Of a stretch of 64,000 bases of DNA, positions 16,923 to 24,300 are shown piece after piece; within the stretch, counting starts at the first letter, position 1; each line of letters begins with the position of its first letter. The notes below the pieces were generated by a model. The model was not told the origin of the DNA. It did no database searches and saw only the letters and a list, made by a program, of their open reading frames with translations. Source of the DNA: Pseudomonas abietaniphila (GTDB lineage: Bacteria > Pseudomonadota > Gammaproteobacteria > Pseudomonadales > Pseudomonadaceae); the NCBI RefSeq assembly GCF_900100795.1, contig NZ_FNCO01000019.1, forward strand, positions 62,001-126,000, written 5' to 3'. Made by a program: the position numbers and the translations under genes.

Positions 16923-18980
16923 GTGAGCAAATACGGTGAGGATTCATTTCAGGATATATTAGATGAAATCGAGCGTGAAGCACGGGACGCGGCTGACGCT
17001 TATTTTTCTGATCTGTACAACGCTTGTCATGGCGCCGGTCAAGATGCTCCGTCTCAACGCCTCAGTGGTCTCTTGACAAAATTAGCTGTTGATCCTGATG
17101 GAGAGTTTCCTGTATCAGAATATTCTGTGTATTCCGATGGCCACTGGGTTTTGTTGCGGGCTGAAGGTTTCAAAGATGTTTCTTTGTCTATCGAAAATTC
17201 CCCTTCAAGCCTTCATGGGTTAAAGAGGGTAATCTGCTATCACTTGCTTCCCGCGTTTAATCCAACGGGAACAGTACGTAGCTTTCGGTCATCTTCATCA
17301 TATGCGCATGGTTTCAAATATATGGAGAAATTTTTATTCTCTCCAAATTATCTTGGAGGTTCCGCTGAGGACGTGAGTGCTATCAGCGCAACTACCCTGA
17401 ATGAGGCGCTAGACGACGCCCGAGATTCTGGCGTCAGTCGTGCGTACGTGAATCTTTTCTTTTTATCATGTTTCTGGATTTTTTTATCTAGCAGTAAAAT
17501 TATTCCTTTGGAGTATCAGCTAGATGTGAAACTAGGTGAGGTTGATACGGTTGCTCGCCGACAAGATATTCAAGAAATGATCCGTTCAACGTTCGTTGGC
17601 TGGAAACCCTATTCTGATGACGAGTTGAAAGATATGCTGAGTTATGCATTCTTTTGGATCGACAAAGGAATACCGGTTATGCAAAAAATCTTGTCCTACG
17701 CCGCGAGAAATCCCGATATTAAAAAGCAGTTTTATCTCCAGGGTACGCCGAATCTTACTTTTGAACGTTTGTTAGGTAAAAGAGTTGATGGTGTTGAAAT
17801 TGTGGGTTTTTCCCGCACTGAACAGGTTAAGCAGTACGAATCAAAAAAAACAGCGTGCACAACAGAATATACTCAATACCGGTATTCTTGGAGGCAACGT
17901 TTTGCATATGCCGTAGATAGGGTGCGGAATGCGATATTCATCCTATGTTGCACCATGACTGGGCTCAGAAAGCGAGAACTGGCGCCATTGCAATTTGATG
18001 ATGTTTCTCAGCGGAGTGACGGTCTGTGGTATTTGTCATTCGTACGTTACAAGACCAGTGATGATCCTAACTATTTCGGAGAAGCAGATGAAATATCTCT
18101 TCCGAGCTATTTGGGCGAAGCGATTGAATCGTACAAACAGCTTCGGCAGTACGACGGATTTATGATGAAGGGGTACCTATTTCAACCGGTGATTGCAACT
18201 CACGAGCTCAATCTAACAGATCGAATGATCACCAAGCTTGCCATTAATCTTTCAGCTGAAGTCGGTGTTGATGGTCTGCATGTTCATCGGTTCAGGAAAA
18301 CCATTGCTGAAATTTTGATTAATAGGTCGGAGCGAAATATTGATCTTGTAAGGATGATATTTGGGCATTCTAGTTATGTGATGGGAATGAGGTATATATC
18401 CCGTAACCCATTTCTGGTTTCGTCAGTTGTCGAAACTCTCAAAGAGCATTTTGCTAAGGACTTTGTGGACATTTTGAGTGCGATGAGCACAGGTGTCTAC
18501 GCTGGTGAAACTGCAAATGAACTTGCCGCACAAGTCAGCCAACGGCCAGATCTCTTCGTAGGGAAAATCCTCAAAACAACAGTCCTTCAATACGTGACCC
18601 ACATGTTCGAAGGTGGCGAAGCATTCATGGTACAGCGCACGGCTCTCAGGACGTTCTGTATGAGCGGGCTTGTTGAGAACGGCGACAGCTTGCCGCCATG
18701 TCTTGCTCATCGAGAAAAACTTATATTTCCTGTTCGTCCTGATGTTACTAACTGCCAGATTCAGTGTTCCCGCAACCTCGTGCTGGAATCGGCGGCCAGC
18801 GCTATTGAGCAAAACCTGAAATTTTACCGTTCTATCAAGGTTTCAGCCGGAAAGCTTTCTCAAGCAGCGTTGTTTGAGTTAGATCAGAAAATCGCGATCA
18901 ACGAAAAATTGCTTGATGAACTTTCCCAGCCGAAGCCTCCAAGCTTCGCTAAAAAAGCTTTGCGGAGCGGAAAGAACTGA
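16923..18980 (+). CDS. Large tyrosine recombinase 2 of the island module (GinB-like)
   Basis: 685-residue site-specific recombinase with a full catalytic set: Arg349 in MTGLRKREL, His455 and the Arg of HRFRKT, His481 in FGHSSYV and nucleophile Tyr491 in GMRYIS. Long N-terminal region (about 300 residues) probably binds arm sites or partners. GTG start at 16923, three bases after the stop of recombinase 1. A Cys-containing segment near 575 (TNCQIQCSRN) precedes a helical C-terminus. Best candidate for the main strand-exchange enzyme. Confidence 0.82.
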   Translation: MSKYGEDSFQDILDEIEREARDAADAYFSDLYNACHGAGQDAPSQRLSGLLTKLAVDPDGEFPVSEYSVYSDGHWVLLRAEGFKDVSLSIENSPSSLHGLKRVICYHLLPAFNPTGTVRSFRSSSSYAHGFKYMEKFLFSPNYLGGSAEDVSAISATTLNEALDDARDSGVSRAYVNLFFLSCFWIFLSSSKIIPLEYQLDVKLGEVDTVARRQDIQEMIRSTFVGWKPYSDDELKDMLSYAFFWIDKGIPVMQKILSYAARNPDIKKQFYLQGTPNLTFERLLGKRVDGVEIVGFSRTEQVKQYESKKTACTTEYTQYRYSWRQRFAYAVDRVRNAIFILCCTMTGLRKRELAPLQFDDVSQRSDGLWYLSFVRYKTSDDPNYFGEADEISLPSYLGEAIESYKQLRQYDGFMMKGYLFQPVIATHELNLTDRMITKLAINLSAEVGVDGLHVHRFRKTIAEILINRSERNIDLVRMIFGHSSYVMGMRYISRNPFLVSSVVETLKEHFAKDFVDILSAMSTGVYAGETANELAAQVSQRPDLFVGKILKTTVLQYVTHMFEGGEAFMVQRTALRTFCMSGLVENGDSLPPCLAHREKLIFPVRPDVTNCQIQCSRNLVLESAASAIEQNLKFYRSIKVSAGKLSQAALFELDQKIAINEKLLDELSQPKPPSFAKKALRSGKN

Positions 18981-19013
18981 GCATGACTTTAATTACGAAG
19001 AGCGACTGAAGTT

Positions 19014-19991
19014 ATGGAACCTCAAGGAACTGAAGCTAAAATCATAAAGATTATCTGCGACCATTATCTCAGTGGCGCTAGAGAGCGATTGACCATCGGC
19101 GAAGTTTCAGCGCGTGCAAACATATCTCGCCAAGCATTTCACAAAACCTATATACATTTAAAACCGTTTCTAACAGGCACCCGCAACATAGATGAACTCC
19201 TCCTGGGTAATGAGGCCGAACTCGGAAGGGCGCTGTTGAAGTCTCAGAAGCTGATCCGTGAAACCCAGGCGGAGCTCGATGAGGTTCGAGCGGGATATAT
19301 GTCCGAGTTCAAACGGCTCGAAGCAAATTTGGTTACAACCTTGATGAACGGCGATGTGCTCATTCATCACTCTAAGGAGCTCACCTCACAGCTAAAGAAA
19401 AAGGCGCTCCACAATGAAATTCTTAAGCGACAGGTTGATGAGAAAGAAATAGAGCTTTCTCTGACGAAACTATCCGGAAGTAAATCGCCATTGCCTCCGA
19501 TAAAGGATTTTATAGTTGATCGTCTGCAGGTTGACCTTCGGGCTGCGTTTACCCGGTTCTCAGAAACGCAGGATCTCGACGAGTACTATGCTAACAAAAC
19601 TGACGCGGTTACCAAGGTTAAAGATAAGCTGGTACGTGTCCTGAAGAAAGGTGTCATTCGAGTCGTGATTTTTCAGGATCGTTTTATAAGCTCTTTCGAG
19701 AAATTCGTGGTTAAGAATTTTTCAGTGCCAACTGAGTCCGTAATTATAGTCCAACTGCCTCTGGCTTCCCGCAGTGAAATCCGGAATTTTATCCATGGGT
19801 TGGTAGGTGCAAAGCCATTAGATTTGTTTGTGCCATACTGTGCCAGCGAACCGGTAATAAAAGCCCAGCGTGGCTTTTCATTCGGAGATGTCCCTGAGGC
19901 CGAATTTAGGAGTTTCTCGAAAGAGCCAATGCCTACCATTCAGGATGGCTTTGACAATCTTTGTATATTCCAAATCGAGCAAGGAGACTAG
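19014..19991 (+). CDS. HTH and coiled-coil protein of the recombinase module (GinD-like candidate)
   Basis: 325 residues with no enzyme signature. The N-terminus (about 20-50, LTIGEVSARANISRQAFHKT) looks like a helix-turn-helix of the TetR/resolvase type. Residues about 70-150 are strongly heptad-like (coiled coil), and the C-terminal 150 residues form an alpha/beta domain with VIRVVIFQDRF and SVIIVQLPLA strands. It sits between recombinases 2 and 3, with one base before the next ATG. Likely a DNA-binding architectural or directionality factor for the recombinases; function inferred from context. Confidence 0.65.
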   Translation: MEPQGTEAKIIKIICDHYLSGARERLTIGEVSARANISRQAFHKTYIHLKPFLTGTRNIDELLLGNEAELGRALLKSQKLIRETQAELDEVRAGYMSEFKRLEANLVTTLMNGDVLIHHSKELTSQLKKKALHNEILKRQVDEKEIELSLTKLSGSKSPLPPIKDFIVDRLQVDLRAAFTRFSETQDLDEYYANKTDAVTKVKDKLVRVLKKGVIRVVIFQDRFISSFEKFVVKNFSVPTESVIIVQLPLASRSEIRNFIHGLVGAKPLDLFVPYCASEPVIKAQRGFSFGDVPEAEFRSFSKEPMPTIQDGFDNLCIFQIEQGD

Positions 19992-19992
19992 C

Positions 19993-21279
19993 ATGCTCCA
20001 GATTTCTAGGTTGCTGATTACATACATGTGTGCGATGTCTGGCAGGATGCTGACGCATTATGTGTTGATCGCCACGGTGATGAATAAAAGATACATGCTT
20101 AGCCACGCCAATCTTTTTCTGCGTCATGCCACATCTGGATCCACTGATACATCAAGTCGGTATTCAAATGTGATTTCGATGTTTTACAGGTATCTGTCGA
20201 GTCTGGAGAAGTATCAAGATGTTCCCGTTGCACAGTATCACTTGCTGGTGGATAACGATGATTTGAAGAATTGGCAAATCAAGCGTAATATAGACCGACT
20301 CGCTAAACAATCTATAAAACCCTCCACAGAAACCATCGAAATTGATGCTAAGGTTATATATGGTTTTTTTTACTGGTTGAATGATGAGGGTTATCCAAGC
20401 TGTCTGAATTACAAGCTTGAAACTTGGCAGCCTAACTTCAAGAATGAAGGCCTGTTGAACTATATTAAGCGTGAGGCCAAAGTTGTCCTCAGCTCAAAGG
20501 GCATCAAAGCACTGGATCGCGAGTCGCGCCAGCGCCGTGCGTACTCGTTGATCACGAACGAGGAGATCAAGGATTTATTAGAGAACTTTCACGATCCTGT
20601 GTATCCGGCCATGTTTAAACTCGCTTTGGGTACCGCGATGCGGCCAATGGATTTGTGCGAGTTCCCATACGCTGGTAACGGTTTCAACCGTCACATTCAG
20701 CCTTGGGACAACATGACATTTGAGAATGCCACCGTTGATTACCGTGTTGACGCGAGTAAGGGCAACAAGACTCGTGATATCAAGATCCATCGCGACGATC
20801 TTGAGACGTTGTACAAGCACTATACAAAGGATTTGTATGCTCCTCGAGCTGAGCTTTACGCCAAGAAATTTGGTAAACCTTGCCCGCCGTCAATTCTTTT
20901 TTTGAATGTTGATGGCGTTCCAGTAACGCCCAAGATGGTATCTGTTCGCTCCAACGCGGCCAAACGACGCGCAATCAACGCAGGTTCCAAAATGCGCGAA
21001 AGCGTTTGTTTCTACGACAGCAGGCACTGGTGGCCGACTGTCTTCTTGATCAAGCGGTTTAAATCCGGCCTTCTGGGTCAGCTCAGCGAGGTCAGAGATG
21101 CGGCAGCGATGCAGGTGCTCAAAACTCAGATGGGCCACGCCAAGTTGCAGACAACCTACGAGCACTACGTAGATGTTGCACGAGTAGTCTTGCTCGCCCA
21201 TGAGGGCTTTGTGCACGAACTCTACGCCAACCCTGACCAGAGCGTTGACCAGTTCCTGGAGTCGCCGGCTTTTGGCTGA
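19993..21279 (+). CDS. Tyrosine recombinase 3 of the island module (GinC-like)
   Basis: 428-residue recombinase. Catalytic features: Arg217 in GTAMRPMDL, Arg344 in YDSRHWW, His382 in QMGHAKLQTT and Tyr392 in YEHYVDV. The first His of the usual HxxR box is Tyr341 here. ATG 19993 follows GGAGA two bases after the preceding stop; the upstream open frame is an overlap artefact. Last gene of the four-gene unit, which reads as one operon from 14916 to 21279. Confidence 0.8.
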   Translation: MLQISRLLITYMCAMSGRMLTHYVLIATVMNKRYMLSHANLFLRHATSGSTDTSSRYSNVISMFYRYLSSLEKYQDVPVAQYHLLVDNDDLKNWQIKRNIDRLAKQSIKPSTETIEIDAKVIYGFFYWLNDEGYPSCLNYKLETWQPNFKNEGLLNYIKREAKVVLSSKGIKALDRESRQRRAYSLITNEEIKDLLENFHDPVYPAMFKLALGTAMRPMDLCEFPYAGNGFNRHIQPWDNMTFENATVDYRVDASKGNKTRDIKIHRDDLETLYKHYTKDLYAPRAELYAKKFGKPCPPSILFLNVDGVPVTPKMVSVRSNAAKRRAINAGSKMRESVCFYDSRHWWPTVFLIKRFKSGLLGQLSEVRDAAAMQVLKTQMGHAKLQTTYEHYVDVARVVLLAHEGFVHELYANPDQSVDQFLESPAFG

Positions 21280-21412
21280 CTGCGTCCTGCAACGCGCGAG
21301 CCCACTCTTGCAGCTAATGACTTGGCTTGTCGGGGGGAGAGGAGACTATGCCGCAGTGATGGCTTTCAACGGATTGAAACAGTCGCCCGCGCAATCCCTA
21401 GCTGAACCAACA

Positions 21413-21877
21413 TCACTGCGCGAGATAGCGATGGATTGTGGTCTTTGACAGCTGAAGCGACTTTGCTATATCCGCTAAGGACAGGCCCTCAGCTCTAAGC
21501 TTCCTGGCGTCCGCAGCAGTCTGGACAGGATCGCTTTTTCTCCGCCTGCCACTAGACGCGCGTGGTGTCATAGCGGCTTCGGCAATATCCGCGAAAACAC
21601 CACTTTCAGCCAGTAGAGCAGCCTTATGTCCCAATCGCTGGCACAGATCGACTGCAGGCACGTTGATCTGAACACCTACGGCTAGCAGCAACAACAGCTC
21701 CACCTCAACCTCAAGCGTTTGGGCGATCCCCTGGAGCACATCCAGCGAAACATTGGCACGTCCTGCTTCGATCCGGGCGAGATAGGAGCGGTCGATGGAT
21801 TTGAAATCTTCCTGGGACAAGCCTCGGCTTTTGCGCATGCCGCGAACGACCACTGCCAAAGCTTCGTTCAGCAACAT
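21413..21877 (-). CDS. XRE-family regulator with second C-terminal HTH
   Basis: 154 residues. Residues about 8-60 form a Cro/CI HTH (RKSRGLSQEDF and RSYLARIEAGRANVS). Residues about 120-153 form a second HTH of the resolvase/Hin type (LRAEGLSLADIAKSLQLSKT). The combination of two DNA-binding modules joined by a short linker is compact. It points toward the recombinase operon, convergent with recombinase 3, and could regulate the island; this is inference. The 133 bases between them show nothing clear. Confidence 0.8.
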   Translation of the reverse strand: MLLNEALAVVVRGMRKSRGLSQEDFKSIDRSYLARIEAGRANVSLDVLQGIAQTLEVEVELLLLLAVGVQINVPAVDLCQRLGHKAALLAESGVFADIAEAAMTPRASSGRRRKSDPVQTAADARKLRAEGLSLADIAKSLQLSKTTIHRYLAQ

Positions 21878-22067
21878 TCTCGATCCTCATCCAAAGCGAG
21901 GATAGAGCCATATTGCTTCGTTCCTAAACAGAGACTATAGTCTTCATGTAACGGTTTGGGAACGACATCTGCTGGATCTCCTGCTGTTGGCCGTCTAGTC
22001 AGGGCTCCAGTGCTCCACCGAGCCCAACGCCATTTTCAAATATTGACTTGGCCAGCGGGAGGCTTGA

Positions 22068-22466
22068 GTGAGCAACAAGATTTCGACCGACGATCTCATC
22101 GGCGCGGCAGGGCAGCCTATAGAGGGATCGTTGTCCGACAGCATGGAGCTTATCGCACGTGTGCAAGAGTGCTTCCCGGGGAAGCCTTACTGCCTAGTCG
22201 AGCAGTGGACAGTTTTCCAGGCCGACCTCTCTTCTGACGAGCTGGAGACCGTTCACCGGCGTGGGCATCTTCCGCTATTCCTTTACGCGCACAGCGTCGT
22301 CCAGGACTCCCGGAGGCGTTTCCAACCTGGCGACTGGGTTCGATCGAGCATGTGTGTTTCATTTGGCGATGGAGTCATGTTCGAAACGAGGAATACGGTC
22401 TACATGCTCATGGGCTCTGGCTCCAAGCGAACGGCGAGCCTCAAGACAATCTTTTCATTTTTCTAG
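22068..22466 (+). CDS. Small orphan protein, 132 residues
   Basis: Unrecognised soluble protein. GTG 22068 has an excellent GGGAGG upstream. The second half (QPGDWVRSSMCVSFGDGVMF) looks like a small beta-rich domain. First of four same-strand small genes up to 23664 that have short gaps and similar composition. No signal peptide or membrane segment. Probably part of an accessory operon of unknown role. Confidence 0.65.
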   Translation: MSNKISTDDLIGAAGQPIEGSLSDSMELIARVQECFPGKPYCLVEQWTVFQADLSSDELETVHRRGHLPLFLYAHSVVQDSRRRFQPGDWVRSSMCVSFGDGVMFETRNTVYMLMGSGSKRTASLKTIFSFF

Positions 22467-22499
22467 CCCCTCTCTGCGGGGCGATATGCAGGACAAGCG

Positions 22500-22946
22500 A
22501 TGTTTAGAACTGATGACAGCGAGATGGCCGGGGTGCCTGGGATGTTTGGCGAGGGCTTGGCTCATTGGCACTCAGTCTCACGAGTGTTGCGCACGCACTG
22601 GTACCACGCGACTGTCCAGCTAACCCAGCCTGGCCGTACTTCTGAGATCCAGCTGATGATCAATGATGAGCATCGGCTGCAAGCTGCTTTGATCTCTCAA
22701 GACGAGACGGTCGTCATTAAAGACGTGCAAGTCGTCACTCCTGCGTACATGAACAAGGGTGAAGGTTGGAAGATGGAGCCGCTTACCAGCGTGAAGGTCG
22801 GCACTGATGAAGATGAATGCTTCGTCTGCATTATCACGGTGGACAGTGGTGCCGTGTATCACAGCTCGCATCGAGAGGTTTTTGATCGGTCACGGCTGAA
22901 CAACCTCAACGAGATCTTTAACTCGAACCGTCTTGTTCGAAGCTGA
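22500..22946 (+). CDS. Small orphan protein, 148 residues
   Basis: Unrecognised. Contains alternating hydrophobic beta-strand patterns (TVQLTQPG, EIQLMIND, VVIKDVQVV) and no catalytic motif. It follows the previous gene by 33 bases and precedes the next by 8, in a four-gene chain. Start uncertain: ATG 22500 has only a weak GGA upstream, and ATG 22524 is an alternative. Confidence 0.6.
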   Translation: MFRTDDSEMAGVPGMFGEGLAHWHSVSRVLRTHWYHATVQLTQPGRTSEIQLMINDEHRLQAALISQDETVVIKDVQVVTPAYMNKGEGWKMEPLTSVKVGTDEDECFVCIITVDSGAVYHSSHREVFDRSRLNNLNEIFNSNRLVRS

Positions 22947-22954
22947 AGGCTGCC

Positions 22955-23317
22955 ATGAATGACCTCGAGCTGGAATTGCACAGCAAGCGCCTATTAGATT
23001 TTGATCTGCTCTGGATCTTTCGGGCTCAGATGCAGGGCTTTGATCGCCCGGTCACGGCTTATCTGAGTCACGTGTTTCTGGCACAAGATACTGCAGTCGG
23101 GGTCGTCTTCGGCCACGTCAACAAAGGGCCGTTTGGACGATTCGATGACGGCCATTACATCATAACGTCGAGCATCGTTTCAGTCGCACGTGAGGGGCGA
23201 TTCTGGGTGATCACCACGCTGAACTCTCGGTACGTGATTGCTACTTTCAGGCGCGATATCGGCCGTCAGACCCTGCGTGAATTTCAGACTGGAAATACCA
23301 ATCACCTTCCGCTCTGA
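22955..23317 (+). CDS. Small orphan protein, 120 residues
   Basis: Unrecognised beta-rich protein (AVGVVFGHVN, FWVITTLNSRYVIATF). GAAGG precedes ATG 22955. Its TGA overlaps the next ATG (TGATG), so it is translationally coupled to the following gene. No transmembrane segment or signal peptide. Confidence 0.62.
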   Translation: MNDLELELHSKRLLDFDLLWIFRAQMQGFDRPVTAYLSHVFLAQDTAVGVVFGHVNKGPFGRFDDGHYIITSSIVSVAREGRFWVITTLNSRYVIATFRRDIGRQTLREFQTGNTNHLPL

Positions 23318-23664
23318 TGTTCATCAGCCTCGGCCCAGTCAACTGGCTCACTGCCGGCTTGTGGGGAGCAGACCATATGTTGATCAAGAAGGGTGAAATC
23401 ATCTGTATTGCCTCCGGGGTCTTCGAAGGCTACGACCAGGATGGGCCCTTCCAGGCAGAGGTGGATTTTGATCTCGAGGACTTTATTGAGGCTGTGAGAT
23501 CTTCTGCGCCTCCAGGGATAAATCCTTGGGATGCAGACGATTTGATGCGAGACATTCCTGCGCGGCTTGTCGAACAGGGCCTTGTCTCGAGACTGTCCTG
23601 TAGGAGCTTTCACTTGGGTGCGTTTAGCAGGTGGGATTTCAAGGAGGAGGGTGGTGGAAGCTAG
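23317..23664 (+). CDS. Small orphan protein, 115 residues
   Basis: Unrecognised acidic protein (DFDLEDFIEAV). The ATG at 23317 overlaps the previous stop; an alternative ATG at 23377 has GGGAG upstream and would give 95 residues. Last gene of the chain, followed by an inverted repeat that looks like a terminator. Confidence 0.58.
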   Translation: MFISLGPVNWLTAGLWGADHMLIKKGEIICIASGVFEGYDQDGPFQAEVDFDLEDFIEAVRSSAPPGINPWDADDLMRDIPARLVEQGLVSRLSCRSFHLGAFSRWDFKEEGGGS

Positions 23665-23691
23665 GTGGCTACATTTTTCGAACGTAGCCAC
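23665..23691. terminator. Convergent inverted repeat between small genes
   Basis: GTGGCTAC (23665-23672) and GTAGCCAC (23684-23691) form a perfect eight-pair stem with an 11-base loop between convergent genes. Likely a bidirectional terminator, though no long T-run follows. Confidence 0.55.
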
Positions 23692-23702
23692 GCGGGAAAA
23701 TA

Positions 23703-23972
23703 TCAGGCCGCTCGTTTGCGCTTAGACGGCATTGCTTCTACTCGCAAGACCTTAAGCTTCATTTGCGGACATTTGAGACGCTGACCTTCGGCATCGTAGT
23801 TGTTCAGGGACTCAAATCTGGCTTCGATATCGCAGCAGGTTTGGCAATCTTGGTATTTGTGGTCTTCCGTGCTCACATATTCGTGATTCACGCGGCTGGT
23901 TAGGTCTGCGTCAGGCCAGTACCAGTCGGGGATGGTGGTATCGATACGAAGGAAGCTGATGTGGAATTTCAT
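23703..23972 (-). CDS. Small cysteine-containing orphan protein, 89 residues
   Basis: Unrecognised. Three Cys in DCQTCCD plus a later single Cys could bind metal. Lys/Arg-rich C-terminus (PSKRKRAA). Convergent with the small-gene chain. Coding status moderately supported by composition and an ATG start; no clear Shine-Dalgarno sequence. Confidence 0.5.
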   Translation of the reverse strand: MKFHISFLRIDTTIPDWYWPDADLTSRVNHEYVSTEDHKYQDCQTCCDIEARFESLNNYDAEGQRLKCPQMKLKVLRVEAMPSKRKRAA

Positions 23973-24110
23973 GTTGCGCCTTGGATAGGTGTTTCAAAAA
24001 TCATCCTAAATGCGAAAGGCGGGCGTCGTGCCACCACCGATGATACCTATCCATCTATCCTCGTCAATCGCTGGCTTGGTTCTATTCCTCTCTTCGGGAA
24101 TATCTTGGGT

Positions 24111-24229
24111 GTGCCGCCTCGGCGGACGGCTGCCGTAAACCAAGCCAGCGTGGTTCCCACGCCGTCTCGTCCCTGGCGGGCGGGCATCCTCACACCTTCG
24201 GCCTAGCGGCCTGCGCGCTCCGCTTGCGG
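24111..24229 (+). repeat. Dispersed structured repeat, copy A
   Basis: Shares with copies B, C and D the blocks CGGCTGYCGT-AACC-AGCC and GCGCGCTCCGCTTGC, with a G/C hairpin before the first block (CCGCC-T-CGGCGG here) and a variable hairpin after it (GCGTGG-TTC-CCACGC). It is the most divergent copy. The rest of the 23973-24300 gap holds nothing else I recognise. Confidence 0.8.
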
Positions 24230-24300
24230 GTGGGCTAGCTCAACCCGAGTCACTTTGCGAGCTGGCCGGCGAAGGCCTCAGGTGATCCTCCTCAAACTGG

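Noticed and set aside
14066..22000. tRNA gene as integration target
   Set aside because: No tRNA-like cloverleaf was seen near the junction; the break is clearly inside tmk.
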